Source of the DNA: Karalla daura
Taxonomy: Eukaryota; Chordata; Actinopteri; Chaetodontiformes; Leiognathidae
DNA length: 64,000 nucleotides
Assembly (NCBI GenBank): GCA_029224185.1
Contig: CM055188.1
Span: 2,295,001 to 2,359,000 of the forward strand
Reading direction: 5' to 3'
Shown here one piece after another: positions 23,870-33,818 of this stretch. The notes beneath the pieces were generated by a model. It was not told the origin of the DNA. It did no database searches and saw nothing but the letters and a program-made list of their open reading frames with translations. The translations under genes and the position numbers were made by a program. Position 1 is the stretch's first letter. Each line of letters opens with the position of its first letter.

Positions 23870-24040
23870 CCACATTACCAGTGACAAATAGGAGTAACGC
23901 CTGTGGTCCGCAAATACGTATATCTTGCCACAAAATTGCTTCAAACGAGTACGTTTTATTTATGCAGGGTATCAATTGTGTTTCCGGGTATGGGGCGTAG
24001 TGTGCGCATGCGCACCATTGTCACTAGAAATTTGTATGAA
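23870..24040 (+). repeat. Dispersed repeat shared with 20,175-20,360
   Basis: Second copy of the block. Here it continues past 'gtttccgggtatggggcgtag' into a sequence with 'tgcgcatgcgca' that is not seen in the first copy, which reads 'cgcacatgcatg' there. Confidence 0.75.
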
Positions 24041-24690
24041 AACGCACAAAATTTTGGTATCTAGATTACGTACTTTTCCATACAAATTAGTCATGAGAAC
24101 ACGTTGACATGAGCCACAGAATGTGGACTTTAAAGAGCAAATGTACTTTGGAACAGTACGATTGCCTGGTGTGAGTGCACATGCAGACACTCAACCTGTA
24201 TGTGTGTATGGTGTCATGGTTACCACCCTGTCGAGCAGTGGGGCACGCAGGGATCGTTTGGAGGCTTGTTCAACCACAGTACCCACAGTGCCCAGTAACC
24301 ACAGTACCGCATTCCTGGTAGGAAATGCATACCGCAGTATGGGCCGTGGCCGCAGTTGACGCGCTCCTGCACAGATGCATGCACGCTTGCATAACTGCTA
24401 CACTTGCTTGCACAGACACACACTACACACGATTACACACACAAACATGCTACACACGATCGCACACAAACACGCGCTTGCTCACACACATACATTGTCG
24501 GCAGTTTGCCCTGTGATTTGTGGCGGCAGTTCCACGATTCGCTTCCGGAGCGCAGACCTTTGCTGCCTGTTGTACTCTGGAGGGAGACGCCATAACAGAA
24601 GTTAGCGCGTCTCAGTCACCACTGCCAAATGGAAGCATTTTCCGGTTGGGTGGAATTTAAAGGACCTTCTTGACTGTGAGGAGGGGGGAG
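24041..24690. other. No supported gene; CA-rich patch
   Basis: Contains a degenerate (CA)n region at about 24,410-24,495. The last stretch runs into the purine tract that precedes the candidate LTR and may be the 3' end of that element's internal region. Confidence 0.4.
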
Positions 24691-25248
24691 TGTATGTGCC
24701 AGAGGGGAGGTTTGGGTATGTATTTGATGTCAGTTTGTGTTAACAGTGTGTTATATGTGTAAAGTGTGTATGATCTTTTTATGTAGAGCAGTTGGGATGT
24801 GTGGAACATGTGCTGTTTTGAATTATTGTTTTGTGTGTGTTAAATGGTGGGTTTGTATTAGGAGTGATAAACTGGTACGATCCAATCATTGTTAGCCAAC
24901 GGCGGAGCAGGCTCCCTTAAAGGGGAGGAATATATAAGAACCGGATTCATTGTAGCCTGGGGAGGTGGATGAAGAAAGGTGCTGTCTACTGAGAAACAGC
25001 TGAGAAAGAGCTAGTGTGAGTACTTGGAAGTTTATCGCTAACTTTTTTTTTATTTTTCGTTGTACTTTTGCTTTTTTTTTCCTTCTTGTCTTTTCCTAGT
25101 GTTTCGAGTTATTTTTCTTTTTGGTGGAAATTGTACATGTAAATAAATTGCACACTTTTCATAAATATATTTTTGGACTGCTGACATTTCCCCTGATATC
25201 CAATCGCTCAGTCTCTTGCCGAGCAAGGTGGCCATCAGGTCTCTCACA
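24691..25248 (+). mobile_element. Candidate retroelement LTR (558 bp)
   Basis: The block starts TGTATGTGCC immediately after a purine tract (gaggagggggggag-like, 24,679-24,690) and ends CTCTCACA, giving TG...CA termini. Inside are a TATA-like 'atatataag' at about 24,929 and, farther on, an AATAAA (about 25,141), in the order promoter then polyadenylation signal expected of an LTR. No second copy occurs in the window and upstream pol is not recognised, so this is a solo or 3' LTR if real. Confidence 0.55.
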
Positions 25249-26009
25249 CTTAACAACTACAAAAACAACATGGACAGATCACAAGTTTTTTAAAGTTTAT
25301 TTTAAAGTTTAAATGCAGTTTCTATGTCTAGTGTATTTTTTCTGCTTTCCCAAGAAAAAATATTTTAGTTACGAAAGTGGTAAACACTTAGCTATATGCA
25401 TACTACATTTGTTCCTATCAGAAAATTAAGCACATAACCATGGACACACTAATCCTCATCAAGCGACATGAGGAATAAAAAGAATAAGAACAAATTTAGT
25501 GGAGAACAATAGGTGCCCACTAAATACATGTACATTAGCAACAATTGTCCTTGCATAACCAATTTCCTCACAGCCCCTGCCCCAAGAATCTGTTAACAGT
25601 GTTAACTAACACCATTTCTAAGATCCCAGCTTAGTGGTGCCCAGTGAATTGTGACACTGAGAACAAGGGTGTGTGTGGGTTTATACAGAACATACTGTTT
25701 GTGTATCAACAGATGTTGTCCCTTCTCCCTCAGTACCTGGTAGGAAATACTCACAGCACCTTATTTCTCCAAACCTGCTGCGACTGGTGGCAGTGGCACT
25801 GCATCATAGGGGAATGTTCGGTTGATCATCGGGCGGTTGGGTGCTATGGGATCGAAACTCATGTCAACTCTCTCCCTTTCTCTCTTTCTCTCTCTCACTG
25901 TGCCCTTCACAGGAATACACACAGGATAGTTTGTGCAAAGTTCCAGCCAATTGAAAACCAGATATTTTCATGAATTTAAACTTTGTAAAAAGAGGTCAAA
26001 GAAGTTAGT
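25249..26009. other. No supported gene
   Basis: AT-rich sequence with no conserved frame. Confidence 0.45.
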
Positions 26010-26160
26010 TTGGTCACCCTATTTAAAAACAAGGATCCATAACATTTCTGTCTTTTTCAACATTGCAGCTTGGCCAAAAGAGCTCTTCCTCGTCAACAGG
26101 GTTTTGAACGCTGAACTCCACCTACTGGTGTAATGAGTTCAGTTTGGTGCATGCACCATC
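26010..26160 (+). repeat. Dispersed repeat shared with 60,567-60,780
   Basis: 'tatttaaaaacaaggatcc', 'ggccaaaagagctcttcc' and 'ctactggtgtaatgagttcag' followed by 'gcatgcacc' match 60,574-60,750 in order. The copy at 60.6 kb is longer between the first two landmarks. Confidence 0.7.
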
Positions 26161-27217
26161 CATGGGCACCCAACACAGCATGCATGGAAGTCCTTGCCTC
26201 TCTGCCAGATTGTCTTTGCTCACTTCACATGACTTAACACTCTTTCCTGTTTTTGACCTTGACTTCAAACAGTTTTGTCCCCTTCATATTATTGTATCTT
26301 CTGCCTGCCCCAGCCTGCCTGCCTTCAGACATTGGCCTGCTTTCTTGTCTCCAGCATTCCTCAATCTGCCTGCCTTTGTCCTCAATACTCCTTGCGTCCC
26401 AGCCTTGGTAAATTGGCCAGATTCAGTAACTCAGTTCTCCCTGCTCATTTGTCCTCCCTGTCTGAACTGCCTTCCATAACTGGCCATGCCTTGTCCTACC
26501 TTGTCCTGCCTTTGTGGAAGCTAGCAGTGTGACTAGCTTCATACTACTTGATTGTGTCTTACCATCAGCTTTCGTTCCAGTTAGTTGCGTTCAGTTAGTT
26601 AAGTAAGTAATAAATTTAAGTTCTGTATGTTACAATGAGCCAAGAATAAATTATTCAGATTTCATGTGTTTTCCTTATTTCTAACTCTGAAAAGCAATTA
26701 TAACAGAGATTTTCACATGTGATTTGCTGGTGATTTTCTGTTTTCTGCACTGATAAATGGAATGATTATAGCTTAAAATGGTTGGAAGCTTGACTTTGAA
26801 TATAGAGAATTTAAACATTCCAAACTACTCAACAAGTTGAATGGAGGGTACACAGGATAATTTTGAGATGACTGCAAATGCCTGCATGACCAATCATTGC
26901 AGTATTAGTTTACCAGGTATATCAGGTCTTTTGTGTCTCTCGCTGTTTTTTCCTCACTGTTCTCATTTTTCTGTCTTCTTTACAGATTTCTCATTTAGCT
27001 CCTTACCAACGTGTTGGCTATAGTTATAGTATAGTTATTGTGATGATAATAATTTATGTTCTCCTATGTTACAGTCTCATTTACTTCTTCTCCCAGGATT
27101 CCCATAAATCAGTGCAGACACAGTCAAGTTTGGCTCTGTGCCACCTATGCCACAGCCAGGGATGATATTTTAAAGACAAATCAAATGGGGCCTGAATGTT
27201 ATCAACATGATGCCAAT
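26161..27217. other. No supported gene; left flank of the nested gypsy insertion
   Basis: A Cys/Pro-coding pyrimidine-rich stretch (26,270-26,540, repeated 'tgcctgcctt') that looks like a decayed repeat, then AT-rich sequence. The final CAAT (27,214-27,217) is the left copy of the 4-bp target duplication. Confidence 0.45.
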
Positions 27218-28844
27218 TGTAACCTAGGTTATAGAGTGACATTTAAATAAAAAAGAAAAAATATACATAAAAATAAAAATTGTTTCTTGAAAATTCGAGT
27301 TGTAGGTGAAACAGTTATTTGAAAAGAAGCCATTCCAAAATTCTAAATGCGGATAGTATTTTATTTTAATTATATATTTTATTTGTATTTTTATTTTGTG
27401 CAACAAAGAAAAATAAGTGGATTAAAGGGGATATAAAAGGACAAATAGAGAAGGAGTTGCAGCGGAGGGCTGCATAGAGAGTGACTTCAGCCAATTAGTG
27501 AAACCCTGTGAGTCAGGTGATCAAAACCTGTTTAGTCACGCCCTGTTTCCCCTTCACGGGAAAGCAGCAATGGGTGCTGTTCTGACCATGGGTGTGTCTG
27601 ATCTAACCAGAGATATCTTCTATCATCCATTCGGTAAGATGTAAAAATAACGTTTTAGACGGACTTCTATCGATTCTTTATGATGTTAAGCATTGGTTGA
27701 TCGATGTATTGTTGATGTTCAGATTTTGTGAAGCACTGTGAGACCCCAATGTTTTTTCACCGACTAACAAGGGTTCAAGCTGGAAAAATGCTTGTTCACT
27801 CGGTGAGTGAACACTCCATAACTTCATTTGGTGGTTGGAAACAAGCTGAAAGCCATGTTTATCTGCACGTATAACTGTGTAAAAGGGTGCTAATGGTGCT
27901 AATAGCCACCAGAGATTGTGTTTGGTAAGGTTAATGGTATTTTAACATAGTCACTTAGTTCATTTAGTGTCATATACAGATCACTGTTTTATTGTGGTCT
28001 GTTACCCAGGGATATTTTTGAGTGAGACTGATGTGCGTGCTTGTAGCGATTGGAGAGGTAAATGTTTGGTGCAGGTTCTCATGGCTACCAACGCTGAGGG
28101 AGACAATTAAGCACATTTAGCTCTAATGCCTTTAAATGAGTTTCACTGGATTGAATGTAATATTTTTTATTTGATCTAACTGTACAGTACTGGAGTAAAA
28201 TTTGAATAGACTTGTGTAAGTCTGATTTTATCCATTTAATGCAAAAAATTGATTGAAATTAAATGAATTTGTGATCATTTGGATTTCCTTTGACCTCTCG
28301 GTTGGTCAGGTTTTTTTCTTCTGCGATATTGAATGAGAACCCAGCCACATTTCATCATCCAGTGAGAGTCCCCAGTCGGGATGGAGTGAGGTTTCAGCGA
28401 TAGTTCCAGATCCCAAGATCCTGAGAATCCCAGCGTGAGCTGGGTGGCGAGCCACATTGAAATCACTGAGATTGAGCTCAGTGGTGAAGGATTCAGCCAC
28501 CTTTCAGTGTGGCAGTGTAGTAGGACAAAAACCAGAACAATACACTTGATACATTCAACACAGATCAGAAGAAACACGGGCCTCAATGATATATTTGAAA
28601 AAAAAAAGGGGTTATTTTGGCGGCTTTGTTATTTTTTGTATTTGTCTTTTGAATGCCATGTTATATGTTTACTGTGTATTGAATAATAATAAGTAGCCAC
28701 ACAAAACTTTTCTCATTGTTTCCTTTTTGTTTATTAATATAAGGGCTCTTACTAACGTATAGTCTTCTGATATTGGTCCATTTCTTCATGCGTACTGACT
28801 TTCATTTACCTGTACTCTGCATACCACACTGCAAAAGGGTTACA
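27218..28844 (+). repeat. Left LTR of nested gypsy element
   Basis: 1,627 bp, TG...CA. Matches 50,810-52,067 along its length, for example 'ggttatagagtgacattta', 'ttcttgaaaattcgagttg', 'atcatccattcggtaagatg', 'gatattgaatgagaacccag' and 'gtactctgcataccacactg'. It holds about 325 bp (27,726-28,050) that are missing in the right copy, plus a second smaller extra segment near 27,560-27,615. Confidence 0.93.
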
Positions 28845-29078
28845 GATTGGAGAGTTGCTGAATGGGTGAATTGATGGTTGAATGGGTAATTGTCTGAGTT
28901 GTTTTTTGTGTACAAGTTGCTACAGTTAAAACTAGATTTCCAAAAATAAAATAAACAAATTAGATACGGCAAAATGGAAGTAGGAAGTAGTAATGCAGGA
29001 ATACGTTGAAATCCCCTGCTCTGTAGTGGTTAGTGGGTTAAATGAGAGAGATAGTGATGAAATATGGTTCCATTTAGG

Positions 29079-29152
29079 GACGGACTGGGCGGTCTGGCAT
29101 TTAGGCACATGCCAGAGGGGCCCACAGTGCCGCGGCCGCCCCCAGTCCGTCG
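29079..29152. repeat. Short inverted-repeat (MITE-like) hairpin
   Basis: 'gacggactgggcgg' at 29,079-29,092 pairs with 'ccgcccccagtccgtc' at 29,137-29,152. The whole is much more GC-rich than the surrounding gypsy 5' leader, so it is probably a small insertion. Confidence 0.7.
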
Positions 29153-29379
29153 ATCGTCACGGCATCGTAGCCGCACTGTGCACTGTGCATTGTAGAGTTC
29201 GCCTTTAGCACTGCTATGGAAGCCTTAGAGCCCCTGTTGCCTCTTTAGCTTCAAAGCTCCACACAGACCAATGTGGTGCATGAAGTGACGAGCTTGGCAA
29301 GTGTTTAAACAGTAGAAAAAAGGCTACCAAAGCATACATAGAACAGCTGTGACATTGCCAAGCTGTGTGGGACATCTTT

Positions 29380-30680
29380 ATAGCAGATGCTGGGCGAAGA
29401 GCTGGCGCATCTGGTGTTGACTACAGCTAGGACCTTGCCTTCTTCTCCTCATCCTTACCTAGGACCCTCACTGAAGGAGAGCCCACTCACACAGGTGGAA
29501 CCACCTGAACAGGAAAATGTTCACCCTCTTCGTGCCCTGATTCTGTCAACTCTTCTGATCTTGCAGCTAGGAAAACTTCTCATGATGAAGTTCAGGCTCA
29601 TACCTCAGCGATCCTCACAAAAAACCTGACTGAGTTAACCTTGTCGCCGACTTCTCCAGTTGACCTTGGTGCCACAACCCAGTCAACCATTGATGTGAAT
29701 CCCCAAAGCATCCAACAAGTGGTGGTTGAACACCTAGTCCGCAGCAGTGAAAGCCCATTGCATCTTGCTACGCTAGGTAGGCTTCAAGCTTTCTCAGGGA
29801 AATGTCCCAATAAGACCCAATAAAAAAGCAGATTATGACACATGACATACCAGTGTTGAAGTCCTTATGAAAGATCCTTCAATATCTCAGTCACATTGTA
29901 CGCATCACATCCTAGATAGTCTCCTTCCTCTTGCTCAGGAGATGACTAAGCATTTGACCCACAGGCTGAACTTTTGGCCTATCTTGAACTACTAGACTCC
30001 GCCTATGGAGCGGTTGAAGATGGAGGTGAACTTTATGCCAGATTCATGAGCACACGTCAAAATGATGGCGAGAAGCCATCTGCTTTTCTGCAGAGCTTGC
30101 ATGTGGCTCTGAGCACAACTATGAAACGTGGAGGTGTGTCCTCTCATGACTTCGACCAGCAACTTTTAAAGCAGTTCTGCCATGGTTGTAGGGAAAATCC
30201 CTTAATAATTGATCTCCAGCTTGAACAAAGGAAGAGGCTGCTACTAAGGACAGAAGAGGATAAAAAACGTGGCAAAAATGAGCCACATATATCAATATTT
30301 GGGCTGTGGCAAGCCTGATATTGCCAACAAACAGCATGTCATGTCTCATCTACAAACAGAACATGCTACTTCTGACAATCGCAATGAAGATAAGACGCTC
30401 AGGAAACAAGTAGCAGACCTTAGTGCCCAACTTCACAGCATGACGAATGAGAATCAGAACCCGAAACCTAAACAGAAAGTAAAACCTTATGCTTCTAGTG
30501 CCAATGCTGAAGCTCACTCCATGAAAAAGAAAGGAACAAGTCAGCAGGACCCCATTGTCAAGATGAGCAGCAAGCCATGCCCTTGGTACTGTTTCCAGTG
30601 TGGAGAGGATGGCCATATCGTCTCAGCATGTGACAATGAGCCAAATCCTTCACTCGTAGCAGCAAAGAAAAACAGCTGAG
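29380..30680 (+). pseudogene. Gypsy Gag, PNMA-like capsid plus zinc knuckle
   Basis: Gag forms the intracellular particle that packages element RNA. The 5' part is split by stops and frame changes (frames at 29,387-29,629 and 29,641-29,823). The capsid C-terminal region is clear at 29,974-30,260: AYLELLDSAYGAVEDGGELY, GEKPSAFLQSLHVALSTTMK and LLKQFCHGCRENPLI, the pattern shared with vertebrate PNMA proteins and their gypsy ancestors. It continues after a shift (30,269-30,679) into a Lys-rich segment and a CCHC knuckle, CFQCGEDGHIVSAC. A stretch before LLLRTEED seems shortened relative to relatives (from memory). Not translatable as one protein. Confidence 0.85.
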
Positions 30681-30889
30681 AGAAAAGCAGGCTGCATGGG
30701 AGTCCTCAAATTCCCTTGGCGAGCAGGCACATTTAAATTGATATCTACTCCCATAGAGGGACATATGGGAGTGACACCTGACAAATCCAGTCCTGCCTCT
30801 GAAAAAAGTTCCTGGAAAAGAGCTCCAAATTAGAGGAAGCCCAATACACTTCCTCATGGCTTTGTGGGAACTAAAACCAATGCTCAGGT

Positions 30890-31650
30890 AATTATTGAGG
30901 GAAAAAACATTAGTTGTCTTTTAGATACATGTTCATAGGTTACCACACTGCCCCAGTCCGTTTATGAGCAGCACCTTTGAGATCTGACCATCCATCCCAT
31001 AGGCGATTTTCTTGACGTGGAGGGTGCCAAAGGCAAATTAGTTCCCTATTTAGAATACATTGAACTCTCTGTTACATTTCCTAAAGACTTCGTAGGGGCT
31101 GACATTGAAGTCCACACCGATCTGCAGTCCATGAACAGGTGCTTATTAGCACAAATACTCTAGATGCCCTGTATGCTGATGTGCAAGATGATCCAAATCT
31201 CTCTGCCTTTCAGACATTGCCTTATGGCTATAGAGCTGTCCTTAAGATCCTACAACTGCGTAAGAACAGTTCCACCATAGATAGTCTGGGCTGGGCAAAG
31301 TTGGTTGGAAAGACCCCCGAAGTGGTTCCAGCAGGACAGTCTTCCTAGAAGGCATGATTAACGTCTCTAGTGCTCATTCTGACAAGCATGTCATTATTGA
31401 ACAGCCATCAGCCTCTTGTTTACCCAGTGGCCTACTGGTCACAACTGGCTTGGTCAGTTTGCCAACAAAATCACCTTGCCATCTAACGGTTGTGCTGAAA
31501 AATGAAACAGAACATGTTATTACAATTCCACCTAAGACAATATTGGCAGATGTTAATGCCATTGTGTGGATGTTACACAAAGAACAAACAGTTAGAGAAA
31601 TCAACCCTCCTGATGAGCAAACTGAGTCCCTGTGTGGCAGTGTGGTGGAA
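30890..31650 (+). pseudogene. Gypsy protease-like and pol N-terminal region
   Basis: Follows Gag directly. Broken frames around 30,900-31,130 carry a segment with TTLPQSVYEQHL-like spacing, expected after the DTG-type active site of retroelement proteases. The D-T/S-G itself appears decayed ('LDTCS', read at about 30,920). The frame 31,354-31,653 (HSDKHVIIEQPSASCLPSGL to ILADVNAIVWMLHK) resembles the linker between protease and RT in fish gypsy elements. Interrupted at about 31,650 by unrelated sequence. Confidence 0.6.
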
Positions 31651-32735
31651 TGAATTGCCGCGACAATGCCACTGGGGGAGTTTCGCCCCCGGAAGTTTTA
31701 AACTGAGGGTTTAGCTCACCCAGATGATCTCACAGCCAGCAGTCACAGGTGACACAGGGCTGCGCACACCTGCCAATTAATGGAAAAAAATTAACAATTA
31801 ATTACGAAAGCCAAAAGAGAAGTAGCCCTGGGATAACCCTGTAATCAGAGTTACATAGGTAAAGAAGGATGGTTCAGTTTGTCTTTGTGTAGACTTTAGG
31901 AAGTTAAACTTCCAGCCTTCCAATTAAGGATGCTTCTGCTCTCCCAAAGCTCGAAAAGGCATTCTCTGCCCTGGCTGGATTGAAGTGGTTCTCCGAGTAT
32001 AATCAATTCACAAAATAATTAAACTAGAAAATAACCCAAAGGTCTTAACACAGGAACTAAAGCAGATACAAAAAAAAGATAAAATGTTAAACCATTCCAA
32101 ATAATTAGGCCTGCTAATAAAACAATGCACATGAAACAAACGAAAAGAAATATCATAATACTTGCACAGGAACCACTAGTTGAAGGCCAAGTCACAGGCC
32201 AGAGAAGGTGATCGCACAGGGTAAAGTCCCGGGGCAGCAACAAGTGGTAAACCAGCAGTAACTGAAGCAGCCAAATTCAGATGGAAAAAGGACTGACGCA
32301 GCAGCCGCATTTAACAGGCAGTGGGCCAGTACTCAGCCACACACACCGCTGAGGACCCCCCCCCCCCACCAGCGAGCAGCAGTGTAGCCTCCTACAGCCT
32401 TGTGGAAAGACGCGAGGTTGGTACCTGGCTTCCCCCCACAGAAAAGACGAGAGCCAGACCGGTCAGACCGTCCTCCACGGCAACCAAACAGCCAGCTTTA
32501 GGTAAGAGGAGCACGGTCCGTGGCAAGTTTTAGCACCCAAAATGCTACTCCACCACCCCAGGCCACAGCCACCATGCCACGATCCACGAAAGGAAGAGGA
32601 AGAGGTGTAGTGCTGTGCTGGTCTAAATAGACTCACCTTGCTCCGCCCAGGGGTGCACCATTAGAGGGTTGGCACAGTGCCATGTGGTGGCACGGAGAGC
32701 TACTACATCACATGGTCACACCCTCAAACAACAAA
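31650..32735. mobile_element. Unclassified insertion carrying a copied RT segment
   Basis: The gypsy frame stops at about 31,650 and resumes at about 32,735 (GDSPLPPKWRE). The 1.1 kb between is GC-variable, has no pol frame and includes 31,862-31,998, which duplicates 32,996-33,128 of the downstream RT with about 10 differences. A poly-C tract lies at about 32,357-32,366. No TIR or LTR pair was identified. Boundaries are approximate. Confidence 0.55.
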
Positions 32736-33343
32736 AATGAGTTTTGAATTTGGTGACTCACCTTTACCGCCAAAGTGGAGGGAATGAGTAACAAACATGT
32801 TGAACTCTATGCCAGACGTCTTTTCCCATCATGACATGGATTTTGGACACACAAAGTCAAACACAAGTGTGATGTGATGATGAAGCACCTTTCAAGTTCA
32901 GACCACGTCCTACACACCCTTATGATGTGGATGCAGTGAGAAAACACCTACAGGACCTCCTTGATTCAGAAGTTATTCAAGAGTTGCTGTCAGAAAGAAG
33001 GATGGTTCAGTTTGTCTTTGTGTAGACTTTAGGAAGTTAAACTTCCAGACTTCCAATTAAAGATGCTTGTGCTCTCCCAAAGCTCGAAACGGCATTCTCT
33101 GCCCTGGCTGGATTGAAGTGGTTCTCCGTTCTGGACCTTAAATCAGGCTATTATCAGAATGAAATGGAAGAATCAAATAAGCAAAATACAGCATTTGTTT
33201 GCCCATTAGAATTTTGGGAGTTTAACATAATGCGCCAGGGTATTACAAACGCGCCATCTACATTCCAACAATTGATGGAGAAGTGTGTTGGAGAGATGAA
33301 CCTCTTGGAGGAGCACGAACAGCGCCTGAAACGTGTTTTGTAA
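32735..33343 (+). pseudogene. Gypsy reverse transcriptase N-terminal half, YxDD lost
   Basis: In shifting frames the region reads KWRE...VTNMLNSMPDVFSHHDMDF (RT start), then FKFRPRP-like sequence, KKDGSVCLCVDFRKLN (first palm motif), and from 33,113 an open frame FSVLDLKSGYYQNEMEES (catalytic D), FNIMRQGITNAPSTFQQLME and CVGEMNLLEEHEQRLKRVL. Between NLL and EEHEQRL relatives carry Y-x-D-D and about ten more residues, and these are gone. The domain ends at 33,343, where the element is interrupted until about 45.0 kb. Confidence 0.85.
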
Positions 33344-33818
33344 CATGTTTATCTGGTTTCTCTATGGAAGACCCAAAAGCAGACTTGGATAGAAATGGAG
33401 TTACAAGGCTTTAATCAAAGTATACACAAAAGCCAAGTACAACACAAATTAAAGCTGCAAGCAGCTGTGAGCGGGTCCAAGCAATTGCGCACATTGGGGT
33501 ATGGGCAACCGCAGGGTTAATAATGTCCTAGGCACTTTAAGGCTTCTCTCTTTTAGCTGACTTTGGTTTTGGACTGAGCAGCGTACCTGTGATTCAGTGA
33601 TTCTGAACCTATAGTTGTGAACTCGATAGTAATGCTCTACATGCAGTCTGTTATTTTTACTGCAGTAACTTTACAGATACATTGTACAGGTAAGAAAACT
33701 AAAGTTCAACCTGACACAACATTAGCATACATGTTTTGCCAGCAATTGACTGTCAGAATACTTTGTGTAACATGAAACTGTATTATTGCAGTCACAATTA
33801 GTATAACACTGAAATGAA
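33344..33818 (+). repeat. Dispersed element fragment (start-type TAAAGCTGCAAGCAG)
   Basis: After about 100 bp of unassigned sequence, 33,449-33,481 reproduces the start of copy B (4,818). The rest is AT-rich and ends at the hAT target duplication GAAATGAA (33,811-33,818). Confidence 0.65.

Noticed and set aside
28845..28870. tRNA primer-binding site after the left LTR
   Set aside because: Sequence after GGGTTACA does not give a convincing match to a tRNA 3' end, so no site is annotated even though one is expected.
31632..31860. LTR pair around the 31.65-32.73 kb insertion
   Set aside because: TG...CA-like strings can be found at both ends, but the end sequences do not match each other and no duplication is visible.
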